Shown one piece after another: positions 6,780-14,220 of a DNA stretch of 17,861 bases. A program made the translations under genes and the position numbers. The DNA is from Thermodesulfovibrionales bacterium (GTDB lineage: Bacteria; Nitrospirota; Thermodesulfovibrionia; Thermodesulfovibrionales; Dissulfurispiraceae): NCBI GenBank assembly GCA_021129835.1, contig JAJOKM010000108.1, forward strand, positions 1 to 17,861, in the 5' to 3' direction. Under the pieces are notes generated by a model. That model ran no database searches. It worked only from the letters and a program-made list of their open reading frames with translations, and had not been told where the DNA came from. The first letter of the stretch is position 1, and the number at the start of each line of letters is the position of its first letter.

Positions 6780-7547
6780 TTAGTAATTCACTCTTTCGAG
6801 GAATAGTCCTTTTGCTGGCGCTGTTGGTCCTGCAATTCTCCTATCTCCCGAAGATAGAATTCTCTGGATTTCTATCGGTCTAATTCTTCCACTTCCTACT
6901 TCGACGAGTGTTCCGACTATATTCCTCGCCATATATCTCAAAAATGCATCGGCTTTGATGCAGATCTTCAAAAAACTGCCATTAAGTCCTATGTTCATAA
7001 AATTAATGGCATCTACCCTTTCTACGGAGATGTTAAAGATAGTCCTCGTCTCTGTTTTTGCGTCACAACCGCTTGCCCTGAATGCAGAGAAATCGTGTCT
7101 GCCTTTGAGAAATTCTATCGCTAGGCCCATTTCGTCTGCGTTCAGTTTAAATGAGATTCTCCAGGCATATCGGTATAAAAACGGAGAGATGTAGCGGGAA
7201 GTCGAAATAATATAAAAATAAATTTTGCTCTTAGCATCATACCTCGGATGAAAGTCATTCTCTACATCGTTGGCGTCTGTTATCCTTACATCATGAGGCA
7301 AATTGGCATTTAGCGCCCTTTTGATGATCTCCGGTGAAAGCCTTGATGATGTCCTGAAGGATGCAACTTGTGCAATGGCGTGTGCCCCTGCATCTGTTCT
7401 TCCAGCGCCAATAACCTTTGTATCTTCATCGGTTATTTTTTTAATCGTCTCTTGAAGCAATGCTTGTATTGTAACTGCATTTGGCTGTATCTGCCAACCA
7501 CTGTAGTCTGTCCCGTCATACTGAATGGTTAATTTTATGTTTCTCAT
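6780..7547 (-). CDS. truA: tRNA pseudouridine(38-40) synthase TruA
   Basis: TruA converts uridines 38-40 of the tRNA anticodon arm to pseudouridine. The product is 255 residues from ATG 7547 (MRNIKLTIQYDGTDYSGWQ), the normal beginning of the family. The catalytic aspartate is Asp52 in GAGRTDAGAHA. Other typical blocks are DFHPRYDAKSKIYFYII, FLKGRHDFSAFRASG and a C-terminal FLRYMARNIVGTLVEVGSGR. A longer open frame reaching back to 7652 runs through the heptamer-repeat hairpin and gives repeat-type peptide (TAYCSLLTNS), so I reject that extension. TATACT on the minus strand (7564-7559) sits 11 nt before the ATG, with no Shine-Dalgarno. Confidence 0.95.
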   Translation of the reverse strand: MRNIKLTIQYDGTDYSGWQIQPNAVTIQALLQETIKKITDEDTKVIGAGRTDAGAHAIAQVASFRTSSRLSPEIIKRALNANLPHDVRITDANDVENDFHPRYDAKSKIYFYIISTSRYISPFLYRYAWRISFKLNADEMGLAIEFLKGRHDFSAFRASGCDAKTETRTIFNISVERVDAINFMNIGLNGSFLKICIKADAFLRYMARNIVGTLVEVGSGRIRPIEIQRILSSGDRRIAGPTAPAKGLFLERVNY

Positions 7548-7581
7548 GAGATTATTGAAGTATATCACAGAATAATTAAGG

Positions 7582-7680
7582 CCGTGAGCTGCAAGCCGTG
7601 AGCAGCTATTTGTAAGCAGTGAGCAGTAAGCAGTAAGCCGTTTACTGCTCACTGCTTACTGCTCACTGCTTACTGCTTAG
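7582..7680. repeat. Heptamer-repeat hairpin between truA and nadB
   Basis: The region is built from AGTAAGC and AGTGAGC heptamers and their complements. A perfect 22-bp inverted repeat pairs 7613-7634 with 7651-7672, leaving a 16-nt loop. It separates the divergent truA and nadB genes and creates a false N-terminal extension of truA. The same repeat family appears inside recJ at 12962-13030. Confidence 0.85.
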
Positions 7681-7708
7681 TTCTAAGTGAAAAAGGGCCA
7701 GATTATAG

Positions 7709-7714
7709 TATAAT
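7709..7714 (+). promoter_or_regulatory. Candidate -10 box of nadB
   Basis: A consensus TATAAT lies 12 nt before the nadB ATG, which predicts a leader of only about 5 nt. The matching -35 position has no good hexamer, so the call is tentative. Confidence 0.35.
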
Positions 7715-7726
7715 TAGTATTATATT

Positions 7727-9286
7727 ATGGACGAGATTATAGAGGGCATAACCACAGATTTTCTTGTTATTGGCGGCGGCGTTGCCGGACTAAGGGCTGC
7801 TATAGAGCTTGCCTCTCATGGAAAAGTACTTGTGGTTACAAAAGATATACCCACAGAATGCAGTACAGAATATGCTCAGGGTGGTGTTGCGGCTGCCCTG
7901 AGCGATGAAGATGAGGTCGGCATTCATTTTGAGGACACACTAAAGGCGGGCGGTAGCCTCTGCAGAGAAGACGCCGTAAAGGTGCTCGTGGAAGAAGGGG
8001 CAGCAAGGATTATTGAGCTTATAGAATGGGGGGCGGAATTTGATAAGGATGGCACAAAACTCTCTTTTGCGCTGGAAGCGGCCCATTCAAAGCGAAGGGT
8101 GCTTCATGCAGGTGGTGACTCTACAGGTAGAGAAATAAAGAAAGTATTAATAAATAAAGCGAAATCAATTGCGAATATACAGAGTCTCCAATTTTGTGCC
8201 GCGGTTGACCTTATTGTTGAGGATGGAAAGTGTAAAGGTGCATATGTACTGGAGGGTTCAGATATTATTGCCATATATGCGGCGGCAACGATACTCGCAA
8301 CAGGCGGCGCCGGTCAGGTGTTTTCGAGAACAACAAATCCTGCCGTTGCAACTGGTGATGGTATAGCCATTGCATATAGGGCAGGCGCAATACTTGAAGA
8401 TATGGAGTTTATCCAGTTTCATCCCACAACACTTTTCGCACCGGCTGCCCCGCAGTTCTTGTTAAGCGAGGCAATGAGGGGTGAGGAGGCAATCTTGCGG
8501 AATATCAATAAAGAACCATTCATGAAGAATTACCACCTCGATGCAGAACTTGCACCGAGGGATATAGTCTCCAGGGCAATCGTATCCGAGATGGTTAAAA
8601 CAGAGAGCAGTCATGTTTATCTTGACCTTGCCCATCTTGACGCAGAATTCGTTAAAGTGAGATTCCCGAGGATTTATGCTACTTGCATCCAATGCGACAT
8701 AGATATCACATCGGACTTGATACCCGTCTCTCCAGCGGCACACTACACTATAGGTGGTGTAAAGACAGACCTCAATGGTGCTACGAATGTCGAAGGACTG
8801 TATGCTTCAGGTGAGGTGGCATGTACGGGTGTTCATGGCGCAAACAGGCTTGCAGGTAACGGCCTGCTTGAAGGACTTGTGTATGGATATAGATCCGGAA
8901 GTACAGCAGCCATGTCGATAAGTAGCAAGCAACATGCGATATGCACCAGTGGAGCAGATAGGTTGCCAACCTCTTATGCCTCACTATCTCTTGATAAGAT
9001 AAAAGAAATAAGGTCTGCTCTCAGGAGGCTCACTTGGGAAAGGGTTGGAATAATAAGATGTGGTGAGTCTCTCAGTATTGCGAAAGAGAGACTCTCGGAG
9101 TGGGAATTTGTTCTGGGCATGAATTTTAATACGAGGGTGGGACTGGAACTGAAAAACATGCTTACAGTGGCATTTATAATCACAGAGGCGGCATTAAAGA
9201 GAAAGGGGAGTGTCGGGGCACACTACAGATCAGACTTCAGAGAAAGTGGAGAAGACTGGCAGAGACACTTTGTGATAAGCAAATAG
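7727..9286 (+). CDS. nadB: L-aspartate oxidase (NadB)
   Basis: NadB oxidises L-aspartate to iminoaspartate with FAD, the first step of de novo NAD synthesis; the product goes to NadA. The 519-residue protein has the FAD-binding GGGVAGLRAA loop at 16-25, STEYAQGGVAAAL at 47-59, GGDSTGREI at 130-138, FIQFHPTTL at 229-237, the MRGE segment at 251-254, LAPRDIVSRAI at 276-286 with Arg279 and Arg284, SPAAHYTIGGV with His340, and a C-terminal HGANRL at 371-376. The usual ASNSLLE after that is here AGNGLLE. nadA and nadC are not in the window. The ATG at 7727 matches the family start. No Shine-Dalgarno is seen. A good terminator follows. Confidence 0.95.
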   Translation: MDEIIEGITTDFLVIGGGVAGLRAAIELASHGKVLVVTKDIPTECSTEYAQGGVAAALSDEDEVGIHFEDTLKAGGSLCREDAVKVLVEEGAARIIELIEWGAEFDKDGTKLSFALEAAHSKRRVLHAGGDSTGREIKKVLINKAKSIANIQSLQFCAAVDLIVEDGKCKGAYVLEGSDIIAIYAAATILATGGAGQVFSRTTNPAVATGDGIAIAYRAGAILEDMEFIQFHPTTLFAPAAPQFLLSEAMRGEEAILRNINKEPFMKNYHLDAELAPRDIVSRAIVSEMVKTESSHVYLDLAHLDAEFVKVRFPRIYATCIQCDIDITSDLIPVSPAAHYTIGGVKTDLNGATNVEGLYASGEVACTGVHGANRLAGNGLLEGLVYGYRSGSTAAMSISSKQHAICTSGADRLPTSYASLSLDKIKEIRSALRRLTWERVGIIRCGESLSIAKERLSEWEFVLGMNFNTRVGLELKNMLTVAFIITEAALKRKGSVGAHYRSDFRESGEDWQRHFVISK

Positions 9287-9341
9287 GATGCCAAGACGCT
9301 GAAAACCTTGAGATTTTTATATTAAACTTGTTAAAATACGT

Positions 9342-9393
9342 AATACATAGAAGCAAGCAAGAATCATCACCTCTTGCTTCCCATGTATTTTTT
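9342..9393 (+). terminator. Rho-independent terminator of nadB
   Basis: AATACAT...GAAGCAAG (9342-9356) pairs with CTTGCTTC..ATGTATT (9373-9389), with a small internal mismatch, and is followed directly by six T (9388-9393). It separates nadB from the yajC operon. Confidence 0.7.
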
Positions 9394-9443
9394 GAGCAGT
9401 AAAAAGTATAACTTCATATTAACTCAAAAATTGGAGGTAATAG

Positions 9444-9795
9444 ATGCACTACTTGTCTACTTTTATCGCCGATGCCTATGCAGCAAGCCTCGCTTTGCAA
9501 GGTGGAACGTATCCCGGGCTCGACGAAATAATCTGGGCACTGCTTCCATTTATATTAATTTTTGTGGTTTTTTTATTTCCTTCTTATAAGGCCACAGCAG
9601 CAGAAGGCAAAGCAACATAAGTACATGCTCGCGAATCTTAAAAGGGGCGACAAAGTAATAACTACAGGTGGAATTTACGGACTTGTTGAGAGCGTTGGCA
9701 ACAAGTCAGTTACCTTAAAGGTATCAGAAAATATCAAAGTGAAGTTCGGAAAAAGTTACATTACTAATTTAAGGCATCCAACAGACGAGGACTAA
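9444..9795 (+). CDS. yajC: Preprotein translocase subunit YajC, reading frame broken by one extra T
   Basis: YajC is a small inner-membrane protein associated with SecDF. Translation from ATG 9444, with ribosome site GGAGGT at 9432-9437, reads MHYLSTFIADAYAA, then the start of the membrane helix IIWALLPFILIFVVF. At the seven-T run 9568-9574 the frame shifts: frame one continues LFPSYKATA and stops at 9618-9620 (58 residues). The rest of YajC (YFLLIRPQQQKAKQ, LKRGDKVITTGGIYG, ITNLRHPTDED) lies in the next frame to 9795. Removing one T restores a normal 116-residue protein. The break may be a sequencing error, a real mutation or a slippage site. A downstream TTG at 9562 would give a product without a proper membrane segment. 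It is the first gene of the sec operon. Confidence 0.85.
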
Positions 9796-9833
9796 TAAGG
9801 TTTGGGTGTTAACAACTTTTAATTACTAAAAAA

Positions 9834-11492
9834 ATGAAAAACGAAAAAAAATTATTTATAACCAAAGGTGGATATTGGCGTATAGCTATTGTCGCCCTGG
9901 CCGTAGTTCTATCGGTAGTCTCTTTCTTGCCTAATACGCCTCTATTTCAAAAAATGCCGCAGTGGTGGCAGGAAAGTATGCCTGACAGGGGAATAGTTCT
10001 TGGGCTGGACCTTCAGGGTGGATCGCACCTTGTCTTTGAGGTAAAGACAGAGAGGACTGTCGAAATCGTTACTGAGAGGATTGCATCTTCTCTAAGCAAC
10101 ACATTTGAAGAAAAAGGCATCCAGGCACATGTGAAGGTCGATGGACTGTTTGTAATCGTATCACCTGATGACATGGACATCAGAAAGATTATGGACATCA
10201 GAACGATTATAGAAGATGTCTATCCTACTTTGTCATTATCGGAGATAAGTGAAGATGCCCTGAAATACAGATTAACTGAAAGAGAAGTCAGAGAGATTGG
10301 GAGGAAAGCTGTAGAGCAGACAGTAGAAAATATAAGAGATCGCATAGACCTGTTTGGTGTTACAGAGCCCATTATCCATAAGCAGGCTGGCAATGAAGTT
10401 GTCGTGCAGTTGCCGGGGATAAAAGACTTTAGGAGGGCTGTGGAGATTATTGGCAAGACAGCACACCTGGAGTTTAAATTAGTCGATGATGAATCTCCCT
10501 TTGTAGAAGAGCTGCCACCATTTATCCCTTTAGCAGAGGAGGCGCAATTTCTTGAGGAGATCAAAGATAGGATTCCCAAAGAAAGGATAGTGCTTTTTCA
10601 GAGGGATTTAGATGTTGGTATCAGTACTCCATTTCTGCTTAAAGAGGAGGCATTGTTAACGGGAGGACTCTTGACAGAAGCAAAAATGTCCGTGGATCGG
10701 ATGTCTATTGATCCATATCACGTCTCTATTACCTTCTGCAATGAGGGTGCAAAGATATTTAAAAAGGTAACAGGACAAAATGTAGGGGAGAGGCTCGCCA
10801 TAGTTCTTGATGATAACGTTCGCTCAGCCCCTGTAATACGGGAAGAGATAGCTGGTGGCAGGGCACAAATAACAGGGACATTTACAATGGCAGAAGCAAT
10901 AGACCTTTCAATTGCGCTAAGGGCAGGGGCATTGCCTGCCCCTGTTGAGATGATTAAGAATGTCACTGTTGGACCGACTTTAGGAAAGGACTCTATCGAG
11001 GCAGGCAAAATTGCATCTATTATAGCGATGCTCCTTGTGATTGCCTTTATGATTACCTACTATAGGCTATCCGGCATCATAGCAAGCGTTGCGCTAACGA
11101 TGAACATGACATTTTTATTTGGAATTATGGCAGCGCTAAACGCAACACTTACTTTGCCTGGCATTGCTGGTATAGTGCTAGTCATAGGCATGGCTGTCGA
11201 TGCCAATGTGCTTATGTTTGAGAGGATGAGAGAAGAATTAAGGACCGGCAAGAATCCAAAATCCTCAGTGAAAGAAGGAAGATTGAAAGCACTCAGCGCC
11301 ATACTAGACTCCCATGTGACAGTCATAATAGCTGCACTGATATTGTTTTTATTCAGTACAGGGCCAGTGCAGGGCTTCGCGCTTACGTTAGGTGTTGGCG
11401 TTGCGCTAAATCTCTTTACAACACTTGTAGTAACGAGGACTGCCTTCGATATTCTGTACCATAAAAGAGGAGTCGAAAAGTTAAGCATATGA
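9834..11492 (+). CDS. secD: Protein translocase subunit SecD
   Basis: SecD forms with SecF the RND-type membrane complex that uses the proton gradient to pull proteins out of the Sec channel. The 552-residue product has a first membrane helix at about 16-32, the motif GLDLQGGSHLVFEV at 57-70, a large periplasmic domain to about 370, then VGPTLGKDSIEAG (379-391) and five more membrane helices. Helix four carries GMAVDANVLMFERMREEL with Asp456, the residue type needed for proton coupling. The gene follows yajC by 38 nt and overlaps secF by ATGA. No clear Shine-Dalgarno precedes the ATG; the preceding bases are an A-run. Confidence 0.97.
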   Translation: MKNEKKLFITKGGYWRIAIVALAVVLSVVSFLPNTPLFQKMPQWWQESMPDRGIVLGLDLQGGSHLVFEVKTERTVEIVTERIASSLSNTFEEKGIQAHVKVDGLFVIVSPDDMDIRKIMDIRTIIEDVYPTLSLSEISEDALKYRLTEREVREIGRKAVEQTVENIRDRIDLFGVTEPIIHKQAGNEVVVQLPGIKDFRRAVEIIGKTAHLEFKLVDDESPFVEELPPFIPLAEEAQFLEEIKDRIPKERIVLFQRDLDVGISTPFLLKEEALLTGGLLTEAKMSVDRMSIDPYHVSITFCNEGAKIFKKVTGQNVGERLAIVLDDNVRSAPVIREEIAGGRAQITGTFTMAEAIDLSIALRAGALPAPVEMIKNVTVGPTLGKDSIEAGKIASIIAMLLVIAFMITYYRLSGIIASVALTMNMTFLFGIMAALNATLTLPGIAGIVLVIGMAVDANVLMFERMREELRTGKNPKSSVKEGRLKALSAILDSHVTVIIAALILFLFSTGPVQGFALTLGVGVALNLFTTLVVTRTAFDILYHKRGVEKLSI

Positions 11493-12442
11493 TAGAACTT
11501 TTAAAAAATACAAAAATAGACTTCATGGGCAAGAGGGTTTATGCCTATTTTTTTACTGGGGTGCTGTTTATGCTTGGTATTACGGCTATAGTTCAGATAG
11601 CGCTCGGTAATGCAAATCTCGGTGTTGACTTTGTAGGCGGAACATCGGTGCAGGTTAAATTCGAACATCCAGTCCCACTTTCCGATGTAAGAGAATCGTT
11701 GAGCAGAGGGGGAATTGAGGGTTTTGATATCCAGGATCTCCCTGCGGAGGACACGATACTTATAAGGATGTTGACGCCGGAGGTCGATATTGGACTCTTT
11801 TCTAAACAGATAGAGCAGGTGCTTACTGAGAGATTTTTAGAGGCAAGTCCTACAATAGAGGCCGTAACAGAGATAGGTCCGAGGGTAAGTGAGAGATTGA
11901 AACATAATGCTATATGGGCAATATTTCTGGCTACCACTGGTCTACTAACGTATATTTCATTGAGGTTTCAATCCAGATTTGGGGCAGGGGCTGTTATTGC
12001 TACAGTTCATGATGTCCTTGCTGTTTTAGGTATCTTTTTTCTGATGGACAAAGAAATAAATCTAATATTTATAAGTGCTATTCTTGCCATTGCAGGGTAT
12101 TCTCTTTCGGATACAGTGGTGGTGTTTGACAGGATACGGGAAAACATGAAAAAAATGCTCAGAAAACCGATGGAAGATATTGTAAACAGAAGCGTTAATG
12201 AGGTGTTGCCTCGAACCATTATAACTTCTCTGACCACATCTTTGGCCGCCTTTTCATTGCTTATCTTCGGGGGCGAAGTATTGCACGACTTTGCCTTTAC
12301 TATATTAGTAGGTATTGCTGTTGGCACATACTCCTCTATCTTTGTGGCGAGCTCATTTGTTATGCTTTTTGTGAAAAAGAATATGAAAGCAGTAAGCGTA
12401 AAACAAGATACAGGAGCAGTAGAAAGTTGCGTGAGAATATAG
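11489..12442 (+). CDS. secF: Protein translocase subunit SecF
   Basis: SecF is the partner of SecD in the inner-membrane export complex. The 317-residue product has a first helix at about 18-38, the family motif LGVDFVGGTSV at 44-54, a short periplasmic domain, and five C-terminal helices from about 140. Helix-associated residues include HD at 174-175 and GYSLSDTVVVFDRIRE at 203-218 with Asp208 and Asp213. The ATG overlaps the secD stop by 4 nt, so the two are translationally coupled. The C-terminal tail after about residue 297 is polar and poorly conserved in look, and its end overlaps the recJ start if recJ begins at TTG 12427. Confidence 0.97.
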   Translation: MIELLKNTKIDFMGKRVYAYFFTGVLFMLGITAIVQIALGNANLGVDFVGGTSVQVKFEHPVPLSDVRESLSRGGIEGFDIQDLPAEDTILIRMLTPEVDIGLFSKQIEQVLTERFLEASPTIEAVTEIGPRVSERLKHNAIWAIFLATTGLLTYISLRFQSRFGAGAVIATVHDVLAVLGIFFLMDKEINLIFISAILAIAGYSLSDTVVVFDRIRENMKKMLRKPMEDIVNRSVNEVLPRTIITSLTTSLAAFSLLIFGGEVLHDFAFTILVGIAVGTYSSIFVASSFVMLFVKKNMKAVSVKQDTGAVESCVRI

Positions 12443-14220
12443 CATGCAGATGGTTGGTCAATAGAACTAATCCCGAGTACGTCAAACATATCTCAAGACT
12501 TGCCTCTGTATCTCCACCTTTTGCGACTGCGTTAATCAAAAGAGGACTGAAGACACCTGAACAACTTAATGCTTTTTTGAATCCAGATCCTTCCAGACTA
12601 TCAAATCCAGCCGAATTGCCTGACATTAAGATTGCGGTAAATAGAATACGAGAGGCGAAAAGACGCGGCGAAAAGATTCTTATTTATGGGGATTATGATG
12701 CCGATGGCGTCACGGGGACAGCAATAATGCTTGAGGGCTTGGAGAGAATTGGCGCAGATGCAAGCTACTTCATACCAAACAGAATGACTCATGGCTATGG
12801 GTTTAGTATCGCCGGTGTCCAGAAGGCAAAAGAGGTAGGTGCAAGCCTCATAATTACAGTAGATTGCGGAATTACATCCTTTGAGGCCGTCTCTAATGCC
12901 AATTCTTTGGGAATAGATGTAATAATTACAGATCATCATGAGCCTATAAAGAGAACAGATGACAGTGAGCAGTTAGCAGTTAGCAGTAAAACAGCTCACA
13001 GCTCACAGCTTACGGCTCACTGCTCACTGTATATAATGCCGGAGGCATTGGCTATCGTAAATCCTAAACTCATGCCCCATCTTCCCATCTTCCCACCTTC
13101 TCATCACCCTCCCACTCTCTCTGGTGCTGGGGTGGCATTTAAAGTTATACAGTACTTGCTTGGAGGCCGTCTTGATGACGTTTATGATTTATTTGATCTT
13201 GCCGCAATAGGAACTGGCGCCGATGTGGTGCCTGTAACTGGAGACAACAGGATCATCCTCAAAGAGGGCCTTAAATTAATCCAATCAGGTCAGAGGGCTG
13301 GCATCAAGGCACTGAAGGATATATCGGGCATAAGAGACGGTCTCTTTAAGACATCACATCTCTATTTCGGGTTGATACCCAGAATTAATGCCGCTGGAAG
13401 AATAGCTGATGCATCAGATGTTGTCAGGCTATTAATCACAAAATCCGGTGCAGAAGCTGAAGCACTGGCGAGATGGCTGAATGATCTGAACTGCAAAAGA
13501 CAGGCGATAAGCGAAATTGTTTACAGCGATGCAAAGGAAATGTGCCAGAAAATGGATAACAATTATGGCGCTATTGTTATTGCTTCTGAGGGATGGCATC
13601 CAGGGGTAGTCGGGATCGTGGCATCGAAGATTGCAGAAGAATATTATAGGCCTACCTTTATCCTTTCTATAGACAATGCCATAGCAAGGGGTTCTGCGCG
13701 GAGCATACAGCCGTTTGATATTCATCATGGACTCCTGCGATGCAGGGATATTTTAAAGGGGTTTGGAGGACACAAACAGGCAGCAGGATTAAGTCTTTTA
13801 TCAGAAAATATTGAGCAGTTCAGAACAATAATCTCTGGTATCGTGCGCCATTCATTATCAGAGGAAGACCTTGTGCCTGCTCTGCATGTCGATACAGATG
13901 TCCGTCTCTCTGATATTAACATTGAACTCATAAACGAGATCTCGAGGCTCGAGCCATTTGGATATGATAATGATATACCACTCTTTGGCGCAAAAGGGTT
14001 AGAGGTTATACAGCCCAGAGTTATAGGGAATAACCATCTCAAGATGTACCTAAGACAGGGCGAACAAAAAATAGATAGCATCGGGTTTAGTTTTGGAGGG
14101 CAATTAGATATCGTGAGGCAGTGCGGATTAATTGACGCCGTATTCTCACCGGTAATAAATGAGTGGAATGGCAAAAAATGTATACAGTTAAACTTAAAGG
14201 CAATAAGACCATCGATATGA
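12427..14220 (+). CDS. recJ: Single-stranded-DNA-specific exonuclease RecJ with an internal repeat insertion
   Basis: RecJ is a 5'-3' single-strand DNA exonuclease of the DHH superfamily, used in recombination and mismatch repair. The 597-residue frame shows YGDYDADGVTGTA (87-99), VDCG (145-148), the signature DHHEP (169-173), IGTGADVVPV (261-270), GWHPGVVGIVASK (389-401), GSARS (422-426), FGGHKQAAG (446-454) and the OB-fold region near EPFGYDND. Residues about 178-202 (DDSEQLAVSSKTAHSS...) are encoded by a palindromic repeat and interrupt the usual short link between DHHEP and the AIVNP segment. A second odd stretch, LPIFPPSHHPPT, follows. The start is uncertain: TTG 12427 overlaps secF by 16 nt and no ATG is near in frame. 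The end overlaps the next gene by ATGA. Confidence 0.93.
   Translation: MRENIACRWLVNRTNPEYVKHISRLASVSPPFATALIKRGLKTPEQLNAFLNPDPSRLSNPAELPDIKIAVNRIREAKRRGEKILIYGDYDADGVTGTAIMLEGLERIGADASYFIPNRMTHGYGFSIAGVQKAKEVGASLIITVDCGITSFEAVSNANSLGIDVIITDHHEPIKRTDDSEQLAVSSKTAHSSQLTAHCSLYIMPEALAIVNPKLMPHLPIFPPSHHPPTLSGAGVAFKVIQYLLGGRLDDVYDLFDLAAIGTGADVVPVTGDNRIILKEGLKLIQSGQRAGIKALKDISGIRDGLFKTSHLYFGLIPRINAAGRIADASDVVRLLITKSGAEAEALARWLNDLNCKRQAISEIVYSDAKEMCQKMDNNYGAIVIASEGWHPGVVGIVASKIAEEYYRPTFILSIDNAIARGSARSIQPFDIHHGLLRCRDILKGFGGHKQAAGLSLLSENIEQFRTIISGIVRHSLSEEDLVPALHVDTDVRLSDINIELINEISRLEPFGYDNDIPLFGAKGLEVIQPRVIGNNHLKMYLRQGEQKIDSIGFSFGGQLDIVRQCGLIDAVFSPVINEWNGKKCIQLNLKAIRPSI
12962..13030. repeat. In-frame palindromic repeat inside recJ
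   Basis: ACAGTGAGCAG at 12962-12972 is the exact complement of 13020-13030, and the interior is made of TTAGCAG and CTCACAG heptamer-like units. The 69-bp length equals 23 codons, so the frame is kept and no stop is introduced. It belongs to the same family as the truA-nadB hairpin at 7582-7680. Confidence 0.8.

Noticed and set aside
7548..7652. N-terminal extension of truA
   Set aside because: The extra 35 codons include the heptamer repeat and look unlike TruA; the family begins at MRNIKLTIQYDG.
9374..9589. Plus-strand open frame of 71 codons overlapping yajC
   Set aside because: It runs through the nadB terminator in a different frame from the YajC-like residues and has no recognisable features.
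12007..12626. Minus-strand open frames opposite secF and recJ
   Set aside because: They are shadows of well-supported plus-strand genes and have no ribosome sites or family features.
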